Shown here: positions 19,601 to 31,025 of the stretch, in pieces
Layout of the letters: every line of letters starts with the position of its first letter
Numbering within the stretch: the first letter of the stretch is position 1
The notes under the pieces: model-generated
The model's input: only the letters and a program-made list of their open reading frames with translations
Told to the model about the DNA's origin: nothing
The model's database searches: none
Assembly (NCBI GenBank): GCA_023205875.1
Contig: CP060769.1
Span: 124,001-188,000, forward strand
Direction of reading: 5' to 3'
From: Chloropicon primus
Taxonomy: Eukaryota; Chlorophyta; Chloropicophyceae; Chloropicales; Chloropicaceae
Length of the DNA stretch: 64,000 bases
Position numbers and translations under genes: made by a program

Positions 19601-20747
19601 TGCCAATCCAAGCACTGGCACTGGCACTGGTGGTCAGGCGAACAACAACAATGGCGGCACTCCGTCCTCTGGTCCTCAGTCGTCGCCGACCGTGGGGAAC
19701 ACTCAGAACAATGCTGGCCAGGGAGGAGGGGCCCAAGCCTCTTCGAGCGCGCCGGTGGTGACGCTGAGAGGAGACAAGACGATGTACGTCAGGCAGGGGG
19801 ACCCTTTCAACGACCCTGGTGTGACCGCCGCGGACTCTGCGGATGGTGACGTGACGTCCTCGGTGTACGTTGTGGGCTCTGTGGATCCCAACACGGTTGG
19901 CACGTACAGGTTGCGGTACGTGGCCACAGACAGCGAGGGCGAGAGGGGCTTCAAGATCAGGATCGTGGAGGTCTTGCCGAGAGACGAATCGGGCGCGATC
20001 CCACCACCTTCGGGCAGTCCATCGAGCGGTCCTGCAGCACCAAATCAGCAGCAACCCTCAAACGATGACGAAGAAGATGATGGCTTGTTCCCCACCAACC
20101 CACTGCCTGGTGTGCCTCAGCAGCAGCCCAACAGCAACAACAACAATGCCAATCCAAGCACTGGCACTGGCACTGGTGGTCAGGCGAACAACAACAACGG
20201 CAACCCCCACCACTCTCCCCGCCATCCCCACCGCAGCAACCCTGGGCCCGGGGGCGCCGGCGGGTCTCGTAACGGGCATCGCGTTCCCCCCGAGCACGGG
20301 GAAGACGGGGCCGACGATCCGCGGTCCCAGGAGGGGGGGAAGAAGGGTGGAGTGAACAAGGTCGCCCTGGGCGTGTCCCTGGCCCTGATCTTCGCGGCCC
20401 TGGCCGTCGGCGCCGGGATGTACTGGCGCCGATCGAGGATGAGGCGTCTCGGGCACCACGAGAGCCTGGGCGACCCCCACCTGCCCGCCTTCCGCGGCCC
20501 CCTGCGGAGGATCGTGGTGGACTCGCGGTCCAAGGGAAGCGGGCCGGGGCTCACCACCCCTCTGGAGGCCTACTACAACCCAATGAAGGACACCCACGAC
20601 CACCTGGCGTACAAGTCCGGGGGCGAGGACCTCGACGTCCTGAGGGCCAGGAACCCGGGGGAGGTCGCTAGGGGGTACCGCGACGAGGGGACGGGGCAGC
20701 CCATCAGGAGCGTGGTGACCGGGGACTGGGAGCCTAGTTCAACTTAG
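16387..20747 (+). CDS. Secreted proline-rich, Ig-like (DUF5011-type) repeat membrane protein
   Basis: Exon 1 is 16387-16588, the intron 16589-16717 (donor GTAAGG, acceptor CGACAG, with GACT and CT runs) and exon 2 starts at 16718. A signal peptide (VPLLAVVVLCSVAPLARC) leads a Cys-containing N-terminal domain of about 200 residues that I do not recognise. A hydroxyproline-rich-like stretch (TPPPP, SPPPP) follows at about 17195-17540, then four Ig-like domains of the DUF5011/bacterial surface type at 17613-17834, 18273-18494, 19011-19232 and 19752-19973. Each has VTLRGDKTMYVRQGDPFNDP and GTYRLRYVAT. They are linked by Asn/Ser/Gly-rich spacers. A transmembrane helix (about 20352-20426) and a basic-start cytoplasmic tail end the protein, so it is type I. 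The reading frame shifts by one base within C runs near 17251-17290; a miscounted homopolymer is the simplest cause. Likely a wall or adhesion protein. Confidence 0.8.
17591..20180 (+). repeat. In-frame tandem repeat, 738/741-bp units
   Basis: Matching points lie at 17591, 18251, 18989 and 19730, giving spacings of 660, 738 and 741 bp. The last spacing differs by one AAC codon. Units 2-4 are almost identical at DNA level, including silent sites. Within each unit a shorter Asn/Ser/Gly-rich block is itself repeated twice. Confidence 0.9.
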
Positions 20748-22145
20748 GGGTGTTGGTTGGAGCATCAGCGACGAGCTATTATTATGATTATTGATTGCGT
20801 GTGAACCCCATATTTATCGAAAGAGTCCCGTGAAACACGTTTATTTTATTTTTATTTATTTGTAGGGTTTTCAGAAGTGTTGTTGTTTTGCGTTGCGTTC
20901 AACATGGCTTGCCCTGTGAGGCACACGGGTTTTCGTATTTCGGTAGGTGTTTGGTTTGCATTCCCACTTCCTTTCCTTCCTTCTTTCCTTCCTCTCCCTC
21001 TTTGCGCGCTTTCTTCCTCACGTGGTCGGTTTGGGAATGCAAAGATTGCCGTATCACTCCCAACCAGGGAGATGCCAGCTCTGCATGCAATCTTGTTTGT
21101 TCTTGTTTTCCGTCTCGAGGATCCTTTTTTGTTCTTCCAAAAAGGATCCAGTGGTCACGTGCTCTGTCGATGGTCCGTCATCCTGGTCGTCGTGTCACAA
21201 TGCCGGCCTCCACGTCAGCGGCGGGATCCGTCCTCCCTCCCTCACCAATCCCATGTCGCCCCCCTCGTCCCGCGCACCAGTTGACCTGTCTCCCCAAAAC
21301 GTGTGAGCGCTCCAGCTCCTCCGGAGGTTTTCGCACACGGCGTCGTAATTCTATATAAGACGTTACCCTTGCGAGGCCGTGGGGGAGGGAGTTGAGAAGC
21401 GTTTTCCACCTGGGACCCCTTCCGTGGGATCTTCCTGGGACCCCTTCACTCGTCGAAGATCTCCCATCTCAAAGATATTTATGAAAAACGCGATAAGAAT
21501 TCCGCTTTTTTCCACCTCGATGGAAAAAGCGTGGAATGACCTGTGAGGCCAAGATGCGAAATCAACACGAAATCAGCAAAATCGAAAAAAATAAAAAGGA
21601 GGTGAGATCCGATCTCAGCGATCTCAGCGATCGTGTAGATTTCGCCATGTTGCGCCCCCACCCTCGAGGTTTTTTGGAGAAAATGAAAAAAAGAGCTGAA
21701 AAAAAGTTGACAGCGGCGACGACGGACGACGACTCTGCGAAAACGCGAACCGCGAACCCACACGTCATTGCGCGCCTCCCGTCGCGGCCTCGGCTTCGGA
21801 GCATTCGGCAGAGTCGCCCCTCGACGGCGGAGGACCTCGTCGTCCTCTCTCCGTTGTTTTTTTTTCCCGTCGAATTGACGCAGGGACCGCAAAGCTCTCG
21901 ACCCAGAGAGAGGGAGACGGCTTTGCTCCCTCCTCCTCCTTGTCCTCGTCCTCGTCGTCGCAAGGACAAGAGAGAGAAGCGCGGCGCGGCGTGCGTCCTC
22001 TGGCGGCTTGTTTGAAGGTCCGCCGCAACGCTTGAGGTCTCGCAAAGCAAAGCTGCCGTCACTCGGTCTTGCAGCAAAAGCGAAAAGGTTTTCTGTTCCT
22101 TCTTGTTGGTTTGAGTTTTGGGATACTATCTCTCTCTCTCTGGAG
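20748..22145. other. Long intergenic region before the GATA gene
   Basis: I see no gene. It contains a T-rich 3' flank near 20840-20865, a TATA-like CTATATAA at about 21350, a direct repeat of CCTGGGACCCCTT near 21408-21446, an imperfect inverted repeat at 21500-21536 and a long AT-richer stretch to about 21730. Part of it may be a long 5' leader of the GATA gene. A CT run (about 22128-22140) directly precedes the start codon. Confidence 0.5.
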
Positions 22146-23231
22146 ATGGAGATGACGAAAGGGCCGCTGAGGCCCGTGGCGATATGCCACGCGCCTCAGA
22201 AGGCGTCGACGCCGAAGATGGTTCAGGAGACGCTGGACTCCGCGGGAGGGAGTGACAGCGCGGAGACGAGGGTCCAGATCTCCTCCCACCAGCACGAGGA
22301 GCACAACAACAACAACAACAACAACAACAAGGACAGCAACAACGGCGACGAGAACAACAACAACGACAAGGTCGGGGTCGTGGCTGCGGCGCCCTCGTTG
22401 CAACAACAGCAGCAACCGACATCGTCGCCCAAGCACCAGCAGGCCCAGGTGTTGGACCCGCAGCAGCAGCAGCAGCAGCACTTCAACAACGCGAGCGCGT
22501 ACATCCAGCAGCAGCAGCAGGCCCAGGCGGCGATGTACGCGTACTGGAACATGTACGCCAACACGGTGTACAGCACGGTGACCGCGATGCAGAACAAGCA
22601 GATGATGAGCCCCGTGATGAACCTGCAGCAGCAGCAGGCCAGCATGCAGCAGCTGATGGGGGGCATCAGCGGAATTCCTTGCACGACGCAGCCTCTCGTC
22701 GTGCCCAACTCGCTCAAGGGCATGGGGTTGCCCCTCTCTGCCGCGATGGCGATGACGGACTTTCAGAGCGGTCCGACCAACTCGATGAACTCGACGTCGA
22801 CGACGATCCTTAATGGCGGGAGCCACCCCAACGGGGGCGCGGCGGCGAAGAAGAGGAAGTACGAGCACAAATTTAGGAAGGCGGGCGACGCGAGGAAGGG
22901 GGTGACGAAGACCAAGAGCAGCGGCAAGGACGGAAGCGCGAGCCAGAGCAAGGTCTGCAGCAATTGCGGGACGAGCACCACCCCGTTCTGGAGGAAGAAC
23001 AAGAACGGGGGCCTGCCCCTGTGCAACGCCTGCGGGCTCTACTTTTCTAAAAACGACGCGATGCGGCCAAGGGAGTTGTGGAGGGGAGAATCCACCGTAT
23101 CGAGCGCCACGACTACAACCACGGCCGTGGTGGCGCCGGCGGTGGTGCCGACGCCGGCAGTGGCGCCCGTTGCTCAACCGGCAGCGACGCCACAACCTCA
23201 GGCGCAGGCCCAGAACGCGAACAGCTCTTAG
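22146..23231 (+). CDS. GATA-type zinc-finger transcription factor
   Basis: Product of 361 aa. One GATA finger lies at about residues 270-296, C-X2-C-X18-C-X2-C (CSNC ... CNAC), with TPFWRKNKNGG and LYFSKND. The 18-residue loop is the plant-type spacing. A basic Lys/Arg-rich region lies just upstream (AAKKRKYEHKFRK), a likely nuclear signal. The N-terminal half is low-complexity, with Asn runs, Gln runs and several HQQ/QQQQ blocks, as in activation domains; the C-terminal tail is Ala/Pro/Thr/Gln-rich. I start at ATG 22146 (MEMTKGPLRP); the frame is open further upstream, but that part reads through a CT run. Targets are unknown; relatives in plants act in light and nitrogen control. Confidence 0.85.
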   Translation: MEMTKGPLRPVAICHAPQKASTPKMVQETLDSAGGSDSAETRVQISSHQHEEHNNNNNNNNKDSNNGDENNNNDKVGVVAAAPSLQQQQQPTSSPKHQQAQVLDPQQQQQQHFNNASAYIQQQQQAQAAMYAYWNMYANTVYSTVTAMQNKQMMSPVMNLQQQQASMQQLMGGISGIPCTTQPLVVPNSLKGMGLPLSAAMAMTDFQSGPTNSMNSTSTTILNGGSHPNGGAAAKKRKYEHKFRKAGDARKGVTKTKSSGKDGSASQSKVCSNCGTSTTPFWRKNKNGGLPLCNACGLYFSKNDAMRPRELWRGESTVSSATTTTTAVVAPAVVPTPAVAPVAQPAATPQPQAQAQNANSS

Positions 23232-24327
23232 AGAGAGAGGAGTCGTCGTTCTCGGAGCCACGCAAACACACACACACACAATAATTTGTTTTTGCAACGT
23301 CGTTGATCTCAAGCGAGCTGTAAGAAGAGACATTCATTTTTCATGCCGCCGCACCACAAAGTCTCCGAACTCGAGAGAGCCACATGCATCGCCCTTGCCG
23401 TTGCCTCTCTTGGCCGGGGCAATCTTGTCCCAAGTTTGAGAGGGAGGATACCGAGGGACGAAAGGTAAAGGGGGACCCTCTTCCACCAATTGGTTTCTCC
23501 CATCATGCTTGAGTTCCTCCTCCCTGCCGAGAGAGAGCGAGAGAGCGAGAGAGAGAGAGAGAGAGACGAGCAAAGGAAGGAGATGGAAGGAAGTCAATAC
23601 CTCTTAACCAGCAAATCCTTATTAAAAACCTAAACACCACCTCCTTCGGCCGGCTTCCTTCTCCCTTGTAAGAAGTCACTCGTTTGAAGAGTTTTCCTCT
23701 TCTGTCGTTTTGTCGTTCAACGAATACAACAATTTTTGACTCCTCTCCTAAAGAAAGGAGAGGAGAGGAGATACAACCGAGTCGTGAGGCCCACACACAC
23801 ACGCACACACAGAGAGAGAGCCAGTGGCTTGAGGAAGGAAAGGTGCCAGGGATTGAAAGGTCACTACTTGTCCTGTCAAGATTGTATCTTTGTCCGCACC
23901 TTGGGATATCTTGAGTTTTCAGACAAACTTTTTCGGGACAAACTTGCACAAACTTTTGGAGACACGCTCCACTCATAGCTATGCGGTGAAGGCCAAAACT
24001 GAGAGAGAGAGAGAGAGAGAGAGAAGAACGGTGCAGCAGAGGGAGGCAGCCGGTTGGCTTTGTTTTGGACCGAAATTGGACGAATCCTTTGCCTTGACGA
24101 AGAGCCTATTGCCGGCCTCCTTGGCAAACAAAGCAAGCAAGTTTTGATAAGTTTTGCTCTTCCTGTTTCCGATGGGTGGGTCACTGTTCCGTGCCAAGCC
24201 ATGAGCGTGTTGTGCTGAGGGTGAGCGAGCGACACACAGTCTACTGAAGTCTTGAGACAACTGCACACACTACGGCACTTGTGTGTGACTTGGCCGGACT
24301 CCTCTCTCGGGTTTTTGTTGTTGCAAA
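23232..24327. other. Intergenic region between GATA gene and K+ channel
   Basis: About 1.1 kb with no supported gene. It contains CA repeats (about 23267-23280, 23791-23812), GA runs (about 23530-23566, 24000-24023) and a telobox-like AAAACCTAAACACC near 23625. I looked for an upstream channel exon encoding a T1 tetramerisation domain and found none. Confidence 0.5.
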
Positions 24328-25895
24328 ATGTTGATATTTTTGGAAGCCTACGAAAGGACCAAGGAGTGCGAGATAGGCAAGCCCCTGGCGTCCTTCACTG
24401 AGCTCGCAGACTGCTTTTACAAAAGTAAGTGCGCGGAGGGAGACCCCTCCATTGCTCCCCCCACCCTCTCCCCCTGGGCAAGTGCCGTGGGAGCCTTGCC
24501 CCACAGTCGCCGTCGTCGTCGTCGTCGTCGCCGTCCTTGCTGCCCCAACACACACAAAGGCGAACACCCTTCTGACCCCTGCTTTCTTTTGCCAACTTGC
24601 CAGCCTATCCGGAACTTTTTGAAGGGGAAGACTTGAAGCCGCAGCACTTTTACTTGCGGCACAAGGAGCACCACGTGTACTACGAAGGCTTCAAGCTGCA
24701 GGACGTCTTCGAGGGAGCCGTGGTAGAATGCAGGGCGCCAAGGAAGGCCAAGCCCGCGTCGCTGGCAAACTTCGTGAAGAGGAAGCAGATCATGGACATA
24801 CTCTCCAGTAATCAAAACAGAAAGACTGGCTTCAGGGAGAAGCTCTGGACGACTCTGGACGACCCCGGCTCATCGCGGCTAGCGGGCACGATCACCCTCT
24901 TCCTCCTCCTGCTGATTCTGCTTTCCACGGTCAACTTCTGCCTCGAGACGCTGCCGTACTTTTACACTCCGTCGAACGAGTGCGACAATGTGTGGTGCTA
25001 CTTGGAGTGCATCTGCATCTCTTGCTTCACCGTGGAGATCGGCCTGCGGTTATTCAGTTGCCCCTCGTACCGCATGTATTTCCAGGACTGGATGAACATC
25101 ATCGACATCGTCGCGGTGGTCCCGTTCTACCTGGAGGCCATGCTGATGGGAGTGGACATCCCTGGCTTTGCCGTCTTCAGGGTGGTTCGGTTGGTTAGAG
25201 TGTTCAGGTTGCTGAAGATGTCGCGGAGCTCCATCTCAATTTTTGTACAGACCATGAAGAGGAGCGCCAAGCCTCTGTTCATGCTCATCTTCTTCACATC
25301 CATTGCGACCATTATATTCTCGAGCCTGATGTATTACTTTGAGAGGGGAACGTACGACCACGACTTGGGAGTGTGGAAGAGGCTGCTGTACTACAGCTGC
25401 CCCGTGAGAGTCTCGGTGTACGAGCCAGACCTGGCGGTGAACCACCCGCCGAATAGTTACATACTGGATTACCCCTGCCTGTTGGAGACCTCGCTCAACG
25501 ACCAGAATGCGATCTACAAGTGCCCCTACTTGTACCCCAAGGACAAGGGGTGCACGCACATTTACGAGCAGAGCCCTTACGACTCGATCCCGGCCACGTT
25601 TTGGTGGTGCCTGGTGACGATGACCACGGTGGGTTATGGCGACATGTATCCCACGAGGTGGTACGGCAGGCTGCTGGGGATGATCGTGATGGTGTTCGGC
25701 ATCGTCGTGCTCGCCCTGCCAATCACGGTGATTGGAAGCAACTTCCATGCAATTTATGACGAGTACAACCAGGAAGTCTTGGCGAAGGGAAGGGTAGACT
25801 ACCTCGATGCGAGCTTGGTGACCAACGCAATAGAAACGAGCAACAACAATAACGTTGATAGTCCTGCCGGAAATAACAGTAAGAACGGGGAGTAG
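24328..25895 (+). CDS. Voltage-gated potassium channel (six-TM, Kv-like)
   Basis: Exons 24328-24424 and 24604-25895, with an intron of 179 bp (GTAAGT ... TTGCCAG), phase 1, giving 462 aa. S1 is in TITLFLLLLILLSTVNFCLETLP, a classic Kv signature. S4 is at about residues 222-238, with Arg every third position (RVVRLVRVFRLLK). The pore filter TTVGYGD lies at about 372, and S6 has IVVLALPITVIGSNF, where Shaker has PVP. The channel would conduct K+ on depolarisation, in the plasma or ciliary membrane. The S5-pore turret is about 80 residues and holds several Cys (YSCPVRV, DYPCLL, YKCPYL, KGCTHI), far longer than usual. The N terminus is short and I see no clear T1 domain. The C-terminal tail is short and Asn-rich. 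The 3' neighbour is convergent, 87 bp away. Confidence 0.9.
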
Positions 25896-25982
25896 GAACA
25901 TCAACGACGAGTTTCTTGTAATTTTATACACACACACACACACACAACGTGAGATTTACCAGCTTGACCAAGGGCGATCGAT

Positions 25983-27298
<1,316 letters not shown>

Positions 27299-27923
27299 CC
27301 CGAGAGCCTTCGTCCTGGTTCGTAACCGACCCCCTCGTAACCGTCGTGGTCGCCATGGCGTCCTCGCTCCTCGCTCCATCGCGTGCGTCACGCCATTTAT
27401 TCAGAACTGAAACCTCCTCTTCCCCTCCAGGGAGCGAGCGAGCGAGCGAGAGAGAGAGGAACAGAGGGAGGAGGCGACGAAAGCGAAGGGTGAAGAGGTC
27501 GAGAGGGGTGTCATTCGAAGCTACGTCTCGAGATCTTTCGAACGAGCCTTTAATCGACTGGTTTGGCCCCCGGAGTGATCGATAAAAGGTGCAGGGAAGT
27601 TGATCCTTTTGGAGCTTTTTGTAGGGAGGAAAGGGTCGCCATTGAGGGGAGCGTGAGCGGCGAGGGCGAAGGGTGAAGGCCTCTGGCGCGTCACGGAAGG
27701 AAGACACGTCTCGCGATCTTTCGTTTGAGTGGTCGCTTGACGGGTTTGGACAAGAGGAGTGGTCGGTAACAGTTGAAGCCAGCGAACGAAGGCAGAGGGG
27801 GGGAACAAGGGGGAAAGGGGCGAAAGGGCGGACCGCTTCGAGTCCCAGGACGCGAAAAGGCTCCGAGGAAGACCGTCCTTGACGAAAGAACGTCTCGCGA
27901 GCTTAGTGCATCACGGAGAAAGT
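27299..27923. other. Divergent intergenic region with degenerate ~183-bp tandem repeat
   Basis: This separates the single-pass membrane protein gene (-) from PP1 inhibitor-3 (+). ACGTCTCG recurs at 27523, 27706 and 27890, and GCGAAGGGTGAAG at 27483 and 27666, giving a period of 183-184 bp with much divergence between copies. CGAAAGATC sites, read as GATCTTTCG, lie at 27532 and 27715. No gene is seen. Confidence 0.6.
27483..27900. repeat. Diverged tandem repeat, 183-184-bp period
   Basis: Anchor words ACGTCTCG (27523, 27706, 27890) and GCGAAGGGTGAAG (27483, 27666) give the period. The spaces between anchors share only parts, such as GATCTTTCG and GGTTTGG, so this is an old duplication. Confidence 0.6.
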
Positions 27924-28541
27924 ATGGAGTCGCGTGTGGCGGGTACGAGCACGCAGGACGAGGCTGGACCGAGCCGGACGGAGACAGAGGAACGAGGTAA
28001 GACTACCGGGGAGAGACTGCCGCCAGGCAAGTGCGCGGGCGTGATAACGCCTCGCCTCGCCCTCCACACCCCGCACACACACGATCACACACGAACGAAG
28101 CAACGCCTCCGTCCTCTTTCGTTGTTTTTCAGGAACCTGGTTTCGCGCGCGCTGACCTGCTCCCGCCCTCGCCGTTTGCTGTCGTGCTTCGTCGCTTGCT
28201 GCTGCTGGCGTCTTGTTTTTGGGGTTGATCCAGCGGAGACAGTCACGCTGATGCTCGTCCCTCGAAAGAAGCCGAAGAAGAAGATCAAGTGGTCCGAAGA
28301 CACCGTCGATAACGAGAACATGGGGAGGAAGAAGTCCAAAAAGTGTTGCATATTCCACAAGAAGAAGCGCTTTGACGAGAGCTCAGACGAGAGCTCCAGC
28401 GAGGACAGCGACGCGGAACACCTTTGCGACGACGAAAACTGCAATGACATCAATTGCGTCGGGAAGCCGCTCGACTTTTTGAAGCTCAAGGCGGAGAGTG
28501 ACAGGTTGAGAGACGCACGGGCGGCGGCTCAACAAAATTGA
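27924..28541 (+). CDS. Protein phosphatase 1 inhibitor-3 (PPP1R11/Ypi1 family)
   Basis: Exon 1 is 27924-27996, the intron 27997-28233 (GTAAGA ... GATCCAG) and exon 2 28234-28541. The splice is phase 1 and gives 126 aa. The family binds and restrains the catalytic subunit of PP1, mainly in the nucleus. Hallmarks: KKKIKWSEDTVDNENMG, which contains the PP1-docking KIKW (RVxF type), followed by KKSKKCCIFHKKKRFDES, an acidic SSDESSSEDSD run, a Cys-containing HLCDDENCNDIN segment and a short charged tail. Length and order of motifs match the family. Exon 1 codes only for a variable, disordered start. Neighbours: divergent from the single-pass membrane protein gene and convergent with ClpS (238-bp gap). 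Confidence 0.92.
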   Translation: MESRVAGTSTQDEAGPSRTETEERGKTTGERLPPGKCAGVITPRLALHTPHTHDHTRTKQRLRPLSLFFRNLVSRALTCSRPRRLLSCFVACCCWRLVFGVDPAETVTLMLVPRKKPKKKIKWSEDTVDNENMGRKKSKKCCIFHKKKRFDESSDESSSEDSDAEHLCDDENCNDINCVGKPLDFLKLKAESDRLRDARAAAQQN

Positions 28542-28779
28542 CGAAAGGCGTCGCGACTCGCCCAACAGCTGCAGGGCAGCTGCTGCAGCGCTAGCAAAGC
28601 CCCGTCATAGATTTTTGAAAGAAAAAGTAAAATACCGTCTACAAAGCTTTTGTGCCAAAGAAAAAAATAAGTGTTTTGATCAAAACTCTCGAGTCGAGAA
28701 CGACTTTGGGTCGAAAAATGCCTTGGAAGGGGAGAGCTCTTCCTCCCCGGCTTTGCTAGCTAGTGTACATTCTGCTACT

Positions 28780-29554
28780 CTACTCGGTCTTGCCGCCCCC
28801 CACGGGCTCTATCGTGGACACCAGACCGTTGTTCCTCAGGCCCTCACAATACTCCTCCGCTTCTTCTTGGGCACAAATGATGACCGCGGCCATGCCGTTG
28901 AAGTGGGCCTCGTTCATGATGTTCACGGCGTCGTCCATGGTGAGCGTGGGCACTATCTTTAAAAGCACCTTGACCACGTACTCCCTTTCCACGTTCGGGT
29001 GCGCGACACCGCAGCAACGAGCGCGTCCAAAGCGAAACGAAAAGTAGAGAGATTTTTGGTGTGTCGTGCGCGTTAGCTTACTGGAGCGGCGCGCGCGCGC
29101 GAGAGAGAGAGAGAGATGGAGAGAGGTTCTGCCGTCTTCTTCCCCGTGCGCATCCTTACCTGCGGTTCACCTCGTCGTTGTGAAGGAGGACCTGGTAACG
29201 CGGCGGTTTCTTCTTGCTGGTCTTGTTGTCCTGATCCAAATCAAACTTTGGCATCGCTGTCCCTGGCTTGTCCAGGACGCCACCCCCCGGTCCAGTCGCG
29301 TACGTTATCCCCGCGTGCCCCTCAGGCCTTCTCATCGTCCAGGCGATGCCCCCATCCAGCCCTCCGCTCTCCACCATTTCGACCCCACAAACCACGCTGG
29401 TGCTCGAGCACGTGGCCCTCAGCCCGCTCCTCCACGCCCTCCCACACCTCGCGTGTGCGCTCGGTCGCCCCAGTACTCTGTCTGCTCTCCTCTTCTGCTC
29501 GCCCGAGGACGCCTGAGGCGTCTTGCGACAATCCGCCATCGCCAACACGGACAT
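28780..29554 (-). CDS. clpS: Chloroplast ClpS, adaptor of the Clp protease
   Basis: Exons 29554-29160 and 28984-28780, with an intron of 175 bp (donor GTAAGG, acceptor GGAAAG) in phase 2, giving 199 aa. ClpS captures proteins with certain N-terminal residues and hands them to the ClpC chaperone of the stromal Clp protease. The core reads across the splice: PRYQVLLHNDEVNRREYVVK, then the helices VPTLTMDDAVNIMNEAHFNG and AAVIICAQEEAEEYCEGLR, matching plant ClpS closely (NRREYVV, EAHxNG, CAQ). The first 110 residues are a Ser/Arg-rich, low-acidity region fitting a transit peptide plus linker. The start could be 29554 or the second Met at 29539. The intron has a GA/GC microsatellite near its 5' end. 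Confidence 0.93.
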
Positions 29555-30210
29555 CCCGCCCGAACAAAGCGAAGACTCTTCAAGCGACGAGACGTGAGCA
29601 GAGGTTCAACTTCACCTTCAGAACGCGTCGGATGGCCCGCGATGCGAAGGGCGGCCGAGAACGAGGCAGATAACGCACTGATGCACGGGATTCTATGACC
29701 TCCTCACCTCTCCGCGGCCAGGCTCTCGACGAGGCCGCCTTCTTCGGACACTAGCTGTGCTCCATCAAAACAGATAAACGTCCTTGATCAGTCCTCAAGT
29801 CCTCAAAATCGCACGAAATCTTTCACGAGAGGGGTCGAACGAAAGATCACGAAAGCGATGCTTTCGCTTGCTCACCCTCTCGCTCCATCACGACACGATG
29901 GCCCCGCCCGCACCTCCACTCACCTCTGCCTTGTCCCCACTCCTTCCTTCCCCCTGTGTGGTCGAGATTGCTTGCAGCTCCGCTTCTCAAAGCTCCAGAT
30001 GGGGGAGGGAAGGAAACTCCTCAAACTCAAACTCTTCCATGGGGAAAGGGAAGAGTTTCACGCCATGATTGCTGGAGGTGGTGGAGGGGAGGGGTGCGGA
30101 GATTACCAAACGAAACCACGTCTCACGTTTCATGATCTTTCCATTCATACCAATTTGAAACCCCCCTCCTTCCTCCTCTCTCGCCCGAGAGAGTATTCCC
30201 AGCGAGCGTG

Positions 30211-30525
30211 GCTGGGCCAGCGATGCAAAGCGTCATGGAGAGCTAGGCCCAAAGGAGGGGATCCATCGGAAGATCGTGAGTCCAAGGCTCGTCTGGGATC
30301 TCCACCTCCATCCCTTTCCTCGGCCTCCTCACGCAACCATAGACACCAGAGTATCTCCAGTCCCAACGTGGTCGTCTCCGGCGTCGCTGGGCCAGCGATG
30401 CAAAGCATCATGGAGAACGAGGCCAAAAGGAGGGGATCCATCGCAAGATCGTGAGCCCAAGGCTCGTCTGGGATCTCCACCTCCATCCCTTTCCTCGGCC
30501 TCCTCACGCAACCACAGCATGAAGC
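30211..30525. repeat. Tandem duplication, 175-bp period, about 1.8 copies
   Basis: GCTGGGCCAGCGATGCAAAG occurs at 30211 and 30386, and GCTCGTCTGGGATCTCCACC also recurs at the same spacing. Copies differ at scattered sites. No conserved reading frame is evident. Confidence 0.85.
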
Positions 30526-30697
30526 CTCCTCCTCCTCGTGTCCTCCTCGTCCTGCAAGATTTTCACCTTTGACCGAGCATCGGGTAATCCATCTTGGAGG
30601 TTTGTCGGGCCAACAGAGGTAAGTCAATGGCGAATGGTGTTCGAGGGAAGGGTTTCGTGCACGAGGAGGGAGAATTGATGAACGACTCGTCTCATTA

Positions 30698-30733
30698 GCT
30701 TTCCAAAGAGCCCTCCCTCGAAAGATTTGGTCC
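30698..30733 (-). repeat. 36-bp dispersed intergenic element, copy 1 (inverted)
   Basis: Its reverse complement matches 40256-40291 at about 31 of 36 bases: CTTTCGAGGGAG and CTCTTTGGAAAGC are shared exactly. Both copies lie in intergenic DNA near EF-hand protein genes. Confidence 0.55.
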
Positions 30734-31025
30734 GCTGGGTCGAGGAATTCGAGGAACTGAACCAACGTTTGGGTTGTGGGTTGTGTGTGCTTGTCAGACA
30801 TCCTTGTGGTTACGTGTCACTCTTTTGGTGGTCGGGTGGGAGAGAGCGTCGTCAGAAAGGGTTTCCTGAAGGAAGGCCTGAAAATGGCGTAAGATGTGGA
30901 GCGAAACGCCTCGGGGAAGGAGAGACCACACTGAACTACCGAAAATCTTTGTAGCAGCAGCAGCAGCATTGTCATCAACACTCTAGTGGCCTGTAGCCTT
31001 GAACAACATCGTCGTCAACAACATC

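Larger units (their letters stand above)
29555..31025. other. Divergent intergenic region, ClpS / EF-hand gene
   Basis: About 1.5 kb with no supported gene. It contains a CGAAAGATC site at 29840-29848 followed by CGAAAGCGATGCTTTCG, a perfect inverted repeat, and a tandem duplication of 175-bp period at 30211-30525. A 36-bp dispersed element lies at 30698-30733, and a CAG run near 30955-30967. Confidence 0.55.

Noticed and set aside
20877-22045. Several 100-190-aa frames before the GATA gene
   Set aside because: They are low-complexity, overlap each other on both strands and lack splice partners or domains.
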